Shown: positions 25,641 to 33,063, numbered from the stretch's first letter. The stretch is DNA of 33,063 bases from Micrococcaceae bacterium (GCA_013393415.1 JABXHI010000075.1:1-33063); one strand, 5' to 3'. The notes: generated by a model not told the origin, from the sequence alone. Translations and numbers: made by a program.

Positions 25641-26729
25641 CTAAGTGGTCGGAGCGATTCGTCGAACCTTTCCCGAAGCGGTTCGCGCCAAACGGTCTAC
25701 CCGGTGCCACTGCACAGGTCGTGCGGCTTTCGGTAACCGCGAGCGCACCCACTTGCGCAACTGAGCGATCTCGGCTGTACCCTCAAACCATGAAACAACC
25801 CGATGCCCCAGCACTGAATCAGGTTGACCTAGCACCAGGCTGGCTCGGACTTCGTCATGCTGGTTGATCACGGTTTCGACATCGCTCGGAATGACGGTGG
25901 CTCCGGCCGTAATGATCGCGCCATCAGTGCGGCCAAGAAATTCCAGTACGCCCTCATGTTCGGTAACCCGATCTCCCACGGTGGTGAAGTCAACCTCATC
26001 GATACGTTTGCACGGCAGGCTACCGCCGATAACTTCTAGGGCAACCTGCGGACTCGAGACCCACAGCTGGCCGTCAATGACCGTGGTGGAGACCCCCGGG
26101 AAGGGACACATGCCGTTGCCGAGGTCCCAGGCAACAAGGCTCAGTTCGGTAGCGCCGACATAGCAGATAACGCGTAGCCCAGCAGCGTTTGCACGTCTCT
26201 TGAGCTGGTCCGAGAGGCGGTCGCCGCCGACCAACACCGTGTGGATGGTCGATGATTGTCCGCCGTCGATCAAGTCGACAAGTCGTTCCAACCAGATTGG
26301 TGTCAGATGGGCGACTTGAGTGCGAGCTATACCAGAATCCTCTTTTGTCGGTATGACGAGTTCGAGTTCTGAATCATGGGCCCAAGCGGCGGTGAATAAT
26401 GCCATAGAAGAGACCTGGTGTACTGGCATCCAGAGTCCATCACCCAGTTCTAGGCCTAGCTGCCTGTCTAATTCTGGAAAGGCTACCCGCCAGCTTTCAG
26501 CACTGCGCACCACGATCTTTGGTTCGCCTGTGGTCCCGGAGGTCAGGGCCGCCCAGGCAGCCGTCTCGGGCAGTGCGGTGTTCAGCGTCTCGGAGCTGAT
26601 GGGCGCTGCTGGATCAATGATAAGCGGCACTGCCCCGGCTGCTTGTATTTCTAGGGCCCGGGCTAACGCGGTTGCGGCATCGGCACTCTTAATGGCTGAC
26701 AGCTGCGGCACGTTGTTGTTCTTTCTCAA
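25641..26729 (-). CDS. Compact AMP-forming acyl-CoA ligase, biotin-linked
   Basis: This 362-residue member of the ANL adenylating superfamily has the phosphate loop TSGTTGEPKIVV (63-74), an adenine region near VLVGGDRLS and CYVGATELS, the hinge GRTDGAIITAGATVIPSDVE and the C-terminal catalytic Lys in RTASGKVRRI. It is much shorter than the usual 500 or more residues and lacks most of the N-terminal subdomain, like actinobacterial MenE. The start is a TTG that overlaps the bioY 3' end by 41 bp; a GTG six codons on is an alternative. Overlap with bioY and the BioQ-type operator upstream place it in the biotin regulon, like the bioY-linked ligase genes of firmicutes (YhfT). It may activate a pimelate-type precursor. 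MenE remains the main alternative. Confidence 0.75.
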   Translation of the reverse strand: MRKNNNVPQLSAIKSADAATALARALEIQAAGAVPLIIDPAAPISSETLNTALPETAAWAALTSGTTGEPKIVVRSAESWRVAFPELDRQLGLELGDGLWMPVHQVSSMALFTAAWAHDSELELVIPTKEDSGIARTQVAHLTPIWLERLVDLIDGGQSSTIHTVLVGGDRLSDQLKRRANAAGLRVICYVGATELSLVAWDLGNGMCPFPGVSTTVIDGQLWVSSPQVALEVIGGSLPCKRIDEVDFTTVGDRVTEHEGVLEFLGRTDGAIITAGATVIPSDVETVINQHDEVRASLVLGQPDSVLGHRVVSWFEGTAEIAQLRKWVRSRLPKAARPVQWHRVDRLARTASGKVRRIAPTT

Positions 26730-27252
26730 AAGCTCGTGGATAGGCGCGGTACAGCCCCATGGTTATCAGTGTAGCGACCACCATTTTGGTCAGGTCACCG
26801 GGAAGGAATGCCAGCGATATGATCACCGTTTCGCCAATGCTCAGTTCCGTTAACCAGGCCTGCCCAGGTATACCAAAAAGGTAAACGGCAAAGATGCCAC
26901 CTATCAGGCATCCCAGGGCGACCCGCCACCAAGTTGGACGGCTTCCGACGATCAGGCCGATCACAATGGGTGCCACAACATAGCCCATGAGATACCCCGC
27001 CGTTGGAGAAACAAAGACACCGATGCCGCCTCGTCCCCCGGCAAGTAATGGAAGACCGATGGCCACGCCCAGCATCAGCAATCCCATGGATGCGGCACCA
27101 CGCCACGGCCCAAGCACCGCACCGGCCAGCATGACTCCCAATGACTGCAGAGTAATGGGCACCCCGCCGGCCACGGTGATAGAACCGACTAAACCCATTG
27201 CAGCAGTTAGTGCAGCAAACACCGCAATACGGGCTATATCTCGAGCAGACAT
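26689..27252 (-). CDS. bioY: Biotin transporter substrate-binding component BioY
   Basis: This 187-residue S-component of an ECF-type vitamin importer has six predicted membrane helices. BioY hallmarks are VPITLQSLGVMLAGAVLGPW near the N-terminus and GGIGVFVSPTAGYLMGY in the middle, which line the biotin site, with LPGDLTKMVVA near the end. I chose the ATG at 27252 because GAGGAG lies 5 bases before it; the longer frame starts inside the operator region. No bioM/bioN energising genes are seen nearby, so it must use a shared ECF module or act alone as described for some BioY proteins. Two BioQ-type operators lie 33-59 bp upstream. Confidence 0.93.
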   Translation of the reverse strand: MSARDIARIAVFAALTAAMGLVGSITVAGGVPITLQSLGVMLAGAVLGPWRGAASMGLLMLGVAIGLPLLAGGRGGIGVFVSPTAGYLMGYVVAPIVIGLIVGSRPTWWRVALGCLIGGIFAVYLFGIPGQAWLTELSIGETVIISLAFLPGDLTKMVVATLITMGLYRAYPRAFEKEQQRAAAVSH

Positions 27253-27284
27253 GGCTACTCCTCTGACATTCAAAACGAAACGGT

Positions 27285-27311
27285 TGAACACTGTTCATTG
27301 AACGGTGTTCA
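27285..27311. promoter_or_regulatory. Tandem BioQ-type operators before bioY
   Basis: TGAACACTGTTCA (27285-27297) and TGAACGGTGTTCA (27299-27311) are two perfect 5-3-5 palindromes one base apart. They match the actinobacterial BioQ motif form TGAAC-N3-GTTCA/C. The first is identical to one of the two sites before bioB, so the two loci share a regulator. Confidence 0.8.
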
Positions 27312-27412
27312 GTGTAGCTTGAACCGGCATGCGGTGTCACCTTCGGCACCGGCCAGTCGCCTTGGGCACGGGAAGAGCATTGTGACGCAAACCAAATGAA
27401 AGTTCTTTATTT

Positions 27413-27482
27413 GCTAACATCAATTATTGATCATGCTTCAACGAGGTGCTAACATCAATTATTGATCATGCTTCAACGAGGT
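27413..27482. repeat. Two perfect 35-bp direct repeats with internal palindromes, before tmm
   Basis: A 35-bp unit starting GCTAACATCAATTATTGATC and ending TTCAACGAGGT occurs twice with no gap. Each copy holds the 13-bp palindrome ATCAATTATTGAT (27419-27431 and 27454-27466). It sits 140-210 bp before the tmm start. It could be a duplicated operator for tmm, or a recent slippage duplication. Confidence 0.85.
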
Positions 27483-27624
27483 GTTGAGCAGAGCCCTTCA
27501 GATGCCCTCCTGTTCAGGACGGACCTGCTCTGATCCGCCATTTCGCCGGTGTTGAGACTGCGCAAGCTGCGCCCAGAATGTCACCATCAGGCTGACCGGC
27601 ATGACGAACCCTAGAAAGGATACT

Positions 27625-29034
27625 GTGACAGGTCAACGTATTGCGATCATCGGAGCAGGCCCCAGCGGTCTAGCAGCATTCCGAGCATTCGAATCGGCAG
27701 AACGCGCCGGTACCGAAATCCCTGAGATTGTCTGCTACGAAAAACAAGACGACTGGGGTGGCCAGTGGAATTACTCCTGGCGCACCGGTATTGACCAATA
27801 TGGCGAATCAGTGCACTCGTCGATGTACCGCAACCTGTGGTCAAACGCACCCAAAGAGGCGCTAGAATTCGCTGAGTACACCTTTGATGAGCACTTTGGG
27901 CGTCCCATATCGTCTTACCCACCCCGCGAAGTACTCTGGGACTACATCGATGGACGTTTGCGCTCCAGCAACGCCAAAGACAAAGTACAGTTTGCTACCG
28001 CTGTCCGGTGGGTGCAGTACCACCGGGACACCGACACATTCACCGTCACGGTAGAAGACCTCAAAACCCAGACGACCACGTCCTCAGAATTTAATCAGAT
28101 CATCGTGGCCACCGGGCACTTTTCCCATCCGAACGTACCAGGTTTTGCGGGTATCGAAACATTCCCCGGCGTTGTCGAGCACGCACACGATTTCCGCGGT
28201 GCCGAAAAATTTGCGGACAAGCGTGTCCTGATGATCGGTGCGTCCTACTCTGCCGAAGATATTGGCGTACAAGCCTACAAGATGGGCGCAAGAAGCGTGA
28301 CGCTGAGCTACCGCAGCAAAGCAATCGGCCACGACTGGCCCCAGGGCATGGAAGAACTGCCACTGGTTGAACGCTTCGACGGCAGCCAGGCGCACTTTGT
28401 CAATGGCGAAGTCCGCGAATTTGATGCGGTCGTCCTGTGCACCGGATACTTGCACAAGTACCCATTTTTGCCCAGTGACCTGAGCATCCATTCCTCCAAT
28501 AACGTCTACCCGCAAGGTCTCTACCGCGGGGTTACCTGGCAAAACAACCCCAAACTGCACTACCTGGGCGCCCAGGATCAATGGTTTACCTTCAACATGT
28601 TTGACGCCCAGGCATGGTATGTGCGCGACCTCATTTTGGGACGCGCTCCGCTGCCATCGGCTGATGAGCGCGCCGAAAGCATTGAACAATGGACGCAACG
28701 CTTCAAGGCCATTGCATCTGAAGCCGAAGAAATCCAGTTCCAGGCCGACTACATTCGCGACCTGATTGAACAAACCGACTACCCAATGTTCGACTTGGAC
28801 TCTGTTGTTGAAATATTCCAGGCGTGGGTCAATGATAAGGTCGAAAACGTTTTGACCTACCGGGACAAACAACACCGCTCCGTGATGACCGGTACGCTTG
28901 CCGCTGCCCACCACACCCCATGGCTGCGGGAGCTCGACGATTCACTGCAACGGTACCTGTCCACCCCGCCGAAAGATGAGCTCGAAAAGTTGCTGGACCA
29001 GACAGAAACGGCCGCTTCAGCAAAAACAACGTAA
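27625..29034 (+). CDS. tmm: Trimethylamine monooxygenase, flavin-containing (Tmm)
   Basis: This FAD- and NADPH-dependent enzyme oxidises trimethylamine to its N-oxide. The FAD motif is IAIIGAGPSGLAAF (about 6-19), the FMO identifying sequence FPGVVEHAHDF fits FxGxxxHxxx(F/Y) (180-190), and the NADPH motif is LMIGASYSAEDIG. Long runs recall the Methylophaga enzyme, including EKQDDWGGQWNYSWRTG, NLWSNAPKE, QDQWFTFNMFDAQAWY and MTGTLAAAHHTPW. I prefer the GTG at 27625, preceded by AAAGGA, because family members begin just before the GAGPSG motif; the ATG 24 bp earlier is the alternative. A strong hairpin terminator follows. Close relatives also oxidise other amines and indole. Confidence 0.88.
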   Translation: MTGQRIAIIGAGPSGLAAFRAFESAERAGTEIPEIVCYEKQDDWGGQWNYSWRTGIDQYGESVHSSMYRNLWSNAPKEALEFAEYTFDEHFGRPISSYPPREVLWDYIDGRLRSSNAKDKVQFATAVRWVQYHRDTDTFTVTVEDLKTQTTTSSEFNQIIVATGHFSHPNVPGFAGIETFPGVVEHAHDFRGAEKFADKRVLMIGASYSAEDIGVQAYKMGARSVTLSYRSKAIGHDWPQGMEELPLVERFDGSQAHFVNGEVREFDAVVLCTGYLHKYPFLPSDLSIHSSNNVYPQGLYRGVTWQNNPKLHYLGAQDQWFTFNMFDAQAWYVRDLILGRAPLPSADERAESIEQWTQRFKAIASEAEEIQFQADYIRDLIEQTDYPMFDLDSVVEIFQAWVNDKVENVLTYRDKQHRSVMTGTLAAAHHTPWLRELDDSLQRYLSTPPKDELEKLLDQTETAASAKTT

Positions 29035-29057
29035 GGCGTTCCAAATCCCATGATCAC

Positions 29058-29093
29058 CTCGGCCTCCCGTCGCGCTTGTGGCGGGAGGCCGAG
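29058..29093 (+). terminator. Intrinsic-type terminator after tmm
   Basis: A perfect 12-bp GC-rich stem (CTCGGCCTCCCG with CGGGAGGCCGAG) with a 12-nt loop begins 24 bp after the tmm stop, followed by TTCTCAT. It separates tmm from the permease gene, which therefore needs its own promoter. Confidence 0.8.
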
Positions 29094-29229
29094 TTCTCAT
29101 CCTGTGCGATCACCAATGTTGGTCAAGCCTTGGCATTGTCGCCGACCTCTCGGGCATGATTGGGTACCATAGAAAACTTTTAAGAAGGATTCACGGTCTG
29201 CAGCGGCCCCGAGAAAGAGCAGCGTACAC

Positions 29230-30549
29230 ATGTCGCACGAACCTACCGATCCCGACGACCACAAACCCGTGGCCAGCAATCACCCGGATAACCAAGAGGG
29301 GCGCGCCTTCCAAAGTCCCTGGATGTTCGAAAACAGCTGGGCCCTTTCGCTCTTTGGCACGGCCGTCGGCGCGGGGATCCTGTTTCTGCCAATCAACGCA
29401 GGTGCCGGTGGGTTATGGCCACTGATCATCGCCACCCTCATCATCGGGCCGATGACTTTTCTTGCCCACCGCGGGTTATCCCGTTTCGTGGCTGCTTCAC
29501 GGAATCCTGGGTCAGACATCACTGTTGTAGCACGGGGCCTGTTTGGAGAAGCCGCAGGACAAGTTGTCACGGTCATGTACTTCTTGGCAATCTTCCCGAT
29601 CGTACTGATTTACGGGATTGCCATCACCAATACGGTCGACGACCTTTTAGTTCAACAACTCGGCTGGGGATCGCCGCCCCGGTGGCTCCTATCCGGGGTG
29701 CTCATCGCCCTGATGATGTTGGTCATGATCCGCGGCCAGCGCCTGATGCTGGTGGTCATGCAGTGGTTGGTGTATCCGCTGATTGCAGCGCTTTTAGGTG
29801 TCACGCTCTTTCTGATTCCACAATGGGATCTGACCTTTGTCACCGAAACCACCGAATCTTTCGGCGACATAGCTCAAGCGTTACTGCTGGTCATTCCGGT
29901 GCTGATTTTCGCGTTCAATTTCTCACCGGCGGTATCCCAATACACGTTGGCGATGCAGCGACGCTTCGGTGATCAGGCCGATGCTCGCGGGAAGCACGTG
30001 CTGCGTCGGACCACAATCCTGCTGGTCATATTCACCATGGGTTTTGTGTGGTCCACGGTGCTGGCGTTGGGAGCAGACGGTCTGCAAGAAGCCCGCGAAG
30101 CGAACCTACCGGTATTGTCCTACCTGGCACAGGTCCTGGACACCCCGCTGATCGGATATATCGGCCCGGCAGTGGCCATCGCCGCGATCGGTTCGTCATT
30201 CTTTGGCCACTACCTCGGGGCCGCCGAAGGTGCCGCCGGTATCGTACGTTCGGTTTCCACAGCGGCCAGAAAGAAACCATCAGATAGGGCCGTCAACATC
30301 GGTGTGGCGATCTTTATTTTCTTGGCCACCTGGGGAGCGGCCATCCTGGACCTGGGCATCTTGGATATGATCGAAACCCTGGTCGGACCGGTCATTGCCA
30401 TCGTGCTGTACTTGCTGCCGATGTATGCCATTCACCGTTTCGATGTGCTGGAACAGTATCGGGGCAAGGCTTCAAATATTTTCGTCACCCTCGCCGGAAT
30501 CACGGCCGTGGCCTGTATTATCTACCGAATGTTCATGGTCGGATTCTAA
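29230..30549 (+). CDS. HAAAP-type amino-acid permease (SdaC/TdcC-like)
   Basis: This 439-residue transporter has a hydrophilic N-terminus of about 30 residues and about eleven membrane helices. The first helix carries GTAVGAGILFLPINAGAGG, the signature of hydroxy/aromatic amino-acid permeases such as the serine transporter SdaC and threonine/serine TdcC. Later segments FAFNFSPAVSQYTLAMQRRF and GSSFFGHYLGAAEGAAGI also fit. It should import a small amino acid by proton or sodium symport. GAAAGAG lies about 10 bases upstream of the ATG. The tmm terminator lies between it and tmm, so it is a separate unit. Serine is the most likely substrate, but that is inference from family. Confidence 0.85.
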   Translation: MSHEPTDPDDHKPVASNHPDNQEGRAFQSPWMFENSWALSLFGTAVGAGILFLPINAGAGGLWPLIIATLIIGPMTFLAHRGLSRFVAASRNPGSDITVVARGLFGEAAGQVVTVMYFLAIFPIVLIYGIAITNTVDDLLVQQLGWGSPPRWLLSGVLIALMMLVMIRGQRLMLVVMQWLVYPLIAALLGVTLFLIPQWDLTFVTETTESFGDIAQALLLVIPVLIFAFNFSPAVSQYTLAMQRRFGDQADARGKHVLRRTTILLVIFTMGFVWSTVLALGADGLQEAREANLPVLSYLAQVLDTPLIGYIGPAVAIAAIGSSFFGHYLGAAEGAAGIVRSVSTAARKKPSDRAVNIGVAIFIFLATWGAAILDLGILDMIETLVGPVIAIVLYLLPMYAIHRFDVLEQYRGKASNIFVTLAGITAVACIIYRMFMVGF

Positions 30550-30722
30550 TTCACAAACGGCACCAGACTGCTAACGAGATGCAGGTCGCGCACCATGTGC
30601 CCCGGTTCTTCGCCCCGCGGTATATCTTTGGCATCTTGTGGCCTGTCGAGATCCGCAACAAAATCTAGGCGTAGATTCTTGTAGCGAGCATCAAGAGCTG
30701 TGGCGGCGGGTTCGTACTCCTA
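30546..30722 (-). pseudogene. Possible 3' remnant of an unrecognised gene
   Basis: On the minus strand a frame of about 57 codons reads protein-like sequence (ALDARYKNLRLDFVADLDRP, then PRGEEPGHMVRDLHLVSS) and ends at TAG overlapping the permease stop. Upstream the frame meets a TAG just before EYEPAATA, and no start or ribosome-binding site is visible. It looks like the tail of a lost gene. I do not recognise the family. The rest of 30723-30917 shows nothing definite. Confidence 0.3.
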
Positions 30723-30917
30723 GAACCATCCAGGCCGCACCACCTTTTGCGGTTGACGACTGGCATGCACTCGGCACATCGCTTCCAGTCACCTAAATGG
30801 GCAATGTTCTTCACTCCGGTACGGCCGTTCCTTAGCGCCCAAAACCTCTCCGGCCAGTACGAGCCACAGCCCCAAAACGACGTCGAATCGGTACGCGGTA
30901 ATCGCTCCCAAATGTAG

Positions 30918-30959
30918 TTGACATTTATTGAACACTGTTCAAGAATTGAACAGTGTTCA
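30918..30959 (+). promoter_or_regulatory. bioB promoter with two BioQ-type operators
   Basis: TTGACA (30918-30923) and AAGAAT (30941-30946), 17 bases apart, form a plausible promoter. Operators TGAACACTGTTCA (30929-30941) and TGAACAGTGTTCA (30947-30959) cover the spacer, the -10 box and the expected transcription start. Binding at both would block RNA polymerase directly. The operator centres are 18 bp apart here but 14 bp before bioY. Confidence 0.75.
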
Positions 30960-32158
30960 ATATATTTTCTCAAATCGCCGAGCGTGCCTGCCAAGGTCAA
31001 GCTGCTAGCCGGGATGAAGCATTAACTATCCTGAATTCGTCGGATGACGACCTGATCGAGCTCGTTGCCGCCACCTCCCGGGTGCGGCGAAAGTTTTTCA
31101 GTAACCTGGTCAAGATCAACTATCTTGTAAACCTCAAATCTGGGCTGTGCCCGGAAGACTGCGGATACTGCTCCCAGCGGTTAGGGTCAGACACAGATGT
31201 CCTGAAATACCCGTGGCTACCGAAGGCCGATGCCCAACGCCAGGCAGAATTTGGCCTGTCCGGCGGTGCCTCCAGAGTTTGTTTAGTTGCATCCGGTCGA
31301 GGACCATCAAACCGGGATGTTGGCAAAGTCTCGGATATGGTCACCTCGATCAAATCCAGCAACCCGGATGTGGAAGTTTGCGCATGCCTAGGGTTTTTAA
31401 AAGACGGCCAAGCTGAAACCCTCAAGACCGCCGGGGTGGATGCGTATAACCACAACCTCAACACGGCCGAATCACATTATCCAGAAATCTGCTCGACCCA
31501 CACGTTTGCCGACCGGGTTGATACGGTCACTCGCGCACGAAATGCCGGGATGTCGCCGTGCTCTGGGCTGATCGTGGGTATGGGCGAAACACATGAGCAA
31601 GTCGTCGAGGCGATTGAATCGCTGCGAGCCGTCGACTCGGATTCAATTCCAGTGAACTTTCTGATCCCATTTGATGACACCCCGCTGGCCGGAACCTATG
31701 AGCTATCGCCGCATAAGGCCATGCGCATCCTATGCGCGATCCGGCTCATGTGCCCGGATCGTGAACTGCGCATCGCCGGTGGTCGAGAAATGCATCTCCG
31801 GAGCTGGCAGCCAGTCAGCCTGCACGTGGCCAATTCATTGTTCCTTGGTGACTACCTGACCGTGGAGGGCCAAACAGCCGAAGCTGATCTGGACATGATC
31901 GTCGACGGCGGCTTCCAGATCGTGGGCGCCGATGAACCCGCTGCAGCATTACGCGATCGCGTTCTGGCGCACCGCAACGCGCACCGGGCCGCCACCAGTC
32001 CCGGACCAGAACCACAAACTACACCGGAAGAACAGGCGAGCGATATTTCCCTGCCCTGTGGAAAGAAAACATCGGTCAGTGCCGCACCCGGAGGCAACCT
32101 CACCGCCCCAACAATCCGTCGCCGAGGAGCGGGCACACAGTATGAGCCCAACGCCTAA
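30953..32158 (+). CDS. bioB: Biotin synthase BioB
   Basis: This 401-residue radical-SAM enzyme inserts sulfur into dethiobiotin to make biotin. The radical-SAM cluster cysteines are in CPEDCGYC (Cys66, Cys70, Cys73). Family segments follow: ASGRGPSNRDVGKVSDMV, YNHNLNTAESHYPEICSTHT, CSGLIVGMGET, NFLIPFDDTPLAGT and the cluster-binding Arg region LRIAGGREMHLR. A hydrophilic tail of about 55 residues extends beyond the usual end. The only sensible start is a GTG at 30953, which lies inside the second operator and about 7 bases after the -10 box, so the mRNA is probably leaderless. No bioA, bioD or bioF is in the window. Confidence 0.93.
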   Translation: MFNIFSQIAERACQGQAASRDEALTILNSSDDDLIELVAATSRVRRKFFSNLVKINYLVNLKSGLCPEDCGYCSQRLGSDTDVLKYPWLPKADAQRQAEFGLSGGASRVCLVASGRGPSNRDVGKVSDMVTSIKSSNPDVEVCACLGFLKDGQAETLKTAGVDAYNHNLNTAESHYPEICSTHTFADRVDTVTRARNAGMSPCSGLIVGMGETHEQVVEAIESLRAVDSDSIPVNFLIPFDDTPLAGTYELSPHKAMRILCAIRLMCPDRELRIAGGREMHLRSWQPVSLHVANSLFLGDYLTVEGQTAEADLDMIVDGGFQIVGADEPAAALRDRVLAHRNAHRAATSPGPEPQTTPEEQASDISLPCGKKTSVSAAPGGNLTAPTIRRRGAGTQYEPNA

Positions 32159-32200
32159 GTCCAGTTTGGTGCTGCCCGGATACCTGACTAGAACCCTTCT

Positions 32201-32485
32201 GTGAACAATAAACGAAATATCACCATCACCACAGCATCGCAACGGAAGAATCTGCTGAAACCCCTTCGGAAGCCAACGCTGAAGAACCTTCAGAAAACAC
32301 CGCTGAAGAGCCGTCGGAAGACGCCGACTCCGATCCAAATACCGTCACCGGGACGCTCGACGGTGAGACCGAAGACATAACGTTTACTGATGCATACTGC
32401 TCCGGACCGTCAGGTGACCTTCGATGAGGTATCAGTATCTGGCGCAGTCATCGATGGCACCATGACTTGCACTTCATGGGACTAA
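32201..32485 (+). pseudogene. Frameshifted acidic lipoprotein-like gene
   Basis: A GTG at 32201 begins a signal-peptide-like MNNKRNITITTA. The frame then has to shift to read a typical secreted acidic linker with repeated motifs (EESAETPSEANAEEPSE, then a TAEEPSED repeat) and a small domain start (TVTGTLDGETEDITFTDAYC). A second shift is needed near 32413 to continue as RQVTFDEVSVSGAVIDGTM and TCTSWD before TAA. The hydrophobic core and lipobox are absent, apparently deleted. The pattern, with two cysteines in the terminal domain, recalls small actinobacterial lipoproteins such as the LpqH group, but this is weak. Confidence 0.5.
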
Positions 32486-32936
32486 CGTCCAACTAGTCAC
32501 CGAATGAGATCCTCGTTTTGTGCCTTATGCAAGCTCTAGGGCGCGCAACGAAGTTCCCGTGGCTGGCTGAGCGCCCCGTGAAGCTCTGCAGCGTGTCATG
32601 GTGATCGGTGAACTTTCGTTGTGCAATGGCTGCATGAAATGTATCTACGATGCTCAATGCGTGTTCAGTGCCAACACTACCTTCGGTGAGAGCAGCCACT
32701 ACGGATTTCGACTCAGCGATGCAGTGCACGATTGAACGACCCGGGACCTCGCTCAGGGCTGTCGTCAGATCGTTATAGGTAAAAAGCCTCCGACGCCGTC
32801 AGCCCATACGTCTTAGCCAAGTGACCCTCCCCGTGCAGCACTTCTGCTGTGGCTTGCGCCAGGTGACTGCGTGGCCCACCAGTTCAGTGGCTGATCGTCG
32901 GTAGCTGACAGTAATACACCCGATGCGGCAGCAACC
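32486..32936 (-). other. Decayed region, possible minus-strand gene remnant
   Basis: A minus-strand frame from about 32790 to 32493 reads protein-like sequence (LTTALSEVPGRSIVHCIAES, then HALSIVDTFHAAIAQRKFTD). A neighbouring frame, about 32890 to 32790, reads SHLAQATAEVLHGEGHLAKT and stops. Together they may be one gene broken by a frameshift. I cannot name the family, and there is no start or ribosome-binding site. The IS3-type end lies next to it. Confidence 0.25.
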
Positions 32937-33063
32937 TGTCAAGTCCCGGGTTTTGTGGAGGGTCTGCGTATTTTCATTTCTAGGCTGCCGCCGAAGTGTC
33001 GGTTTCGGTCCAGTGGTAGTCGGTTTCGACTTCAGCCGGGGTCTGGTAGTCGAGCATGGAGTG
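32937..33063 (-). mobile_element. End of an IS3-family insertion sequence, cut by the window
   Basis: The tip TGTCAAGTCCCGGGTTTTGT lies 43 bp beyond the stop of a transposase tail that matches the IS3 group. The element continues past the window. Its other end and target duplication cannot be seen. Confidence 0.75.
32980..33063 (-). CDS. IS3-family transposase, C-terminal end (partial)
   Basis: The last 27 codons read HSMLDYQTPAEVETDYHW and then a short Thr/Ala tail. HS-L-Y-TP-E is the conserved C-terminal phrase of IS3-family integrase-type transposases (usually HSALGYRTPAEFE), which follows the DDE catalytic core. The core lies outside the window, so intactness cannot be judged. Confidence 0.8.
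   Translation of the reverse strand, partial: HSMLDYQTPAEVETDYHWTETDTSAAA

Noticed and set aside
28084..28914. Long minus-strand frame (276 codons) opposite tmm
   Set aside because: It is antisense to a strongly supported gene, has no motif and no ribosome-binding site; typical mirror frame of a GC-rich gene.
32240..32330. Possible CRISPR-like or minisatellite repeat at the GCTGAAGA(G/A)CC motif
   Set aside because: It is a coding repeat of an acidic EEPSE-type linker with no spacers.

Overview
The window looks like a chromosome segment of a moderately GC-rich actinobacterium. The Micrococcales (Yaniella, Enteractinococcus or Nesterenkonia relatives) are my guess from protein style and not something the sequence proves. 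Supporting signs are the frequent GTG/TTG starts, a BioQ-type biotin operator (TGAAC-N3-GTTCA) and the overall protein composition. By eye the left third is AT-richer than the right third, so parts were probably acquired separately.

Layout. (1) Positions 1-9200, all minus strand, hold an amino-acid or amine catabolic locus. An FAD-dependent DAO-type oxidoreductase, an aldehyde dehydrogenase, a class III aminotransferase and a complete polar amino-acid ABC transporter (ATPase, two permeases, lipoprotein) form one run of genes. Downstream of it lie a FadR-type GntR repressor and a free-standing Cache sensor protein. An exact FadR-family operator match lies upstream of the repressor gene, and a CRP/GlxR-like palindrome lies upstream of the oxidoreductase gene. 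(2) Positions 9858-15833 are an IS21-family element (istA, istB). Its istB is split by a complete RIT element (Recombinases In Trio): three overlapping tyrosine recombinase genes bounded by 109-bp inverted repeats. The RIT insertion lies exactly in the Walker B codons of istB, within the palindrome GTCATCGATGAC, and is flanked by ATCGAT. (3) Positions 15859-22171 are a type I restriction-modification operon (hsdM-hsdS-hsdR, minus strand, each pair overlapping by 4 bp). (4) Positions 22330-25361 hold an NADP-dependent medium-chain reductase, a junction of two gene fragments (a P-loop ATPase piece and the C-terminal half of a thiamine-diphosphate enzyme) and an intact cyclase-family hydrolase. 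(5) Positions 25641-32158 hold a biotin regulon in two parts: bioY with an overlapping acyl-CoA-ligase-like gene (minus), and bioB (plus). Between the parts sit a trimethylamine monooxygenase (tmm) and an HAAAP-type amino-acid permease. Both biotin promoters carry two tandem BioQ-type operators. The bioB start codon lies inside its own operator, which points to a leaderless mRNA. (6) Positions 32159-33063 are decayed: a frameshifted acidic lipoprotein gene, an unrecognised remnant and the end of an IS3-family element cut by the window edge.

The left locus probably imports an amino compound, oxidises it at the C-N bond, oxidises the aldehyde and moves the amino group, under control of the adjacent repressor. 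Its substrate cannot be named from sequence. The biotin genes would respond together to biotin through the shared operators. The split istB and several gene fragments show that this is a plastic region.
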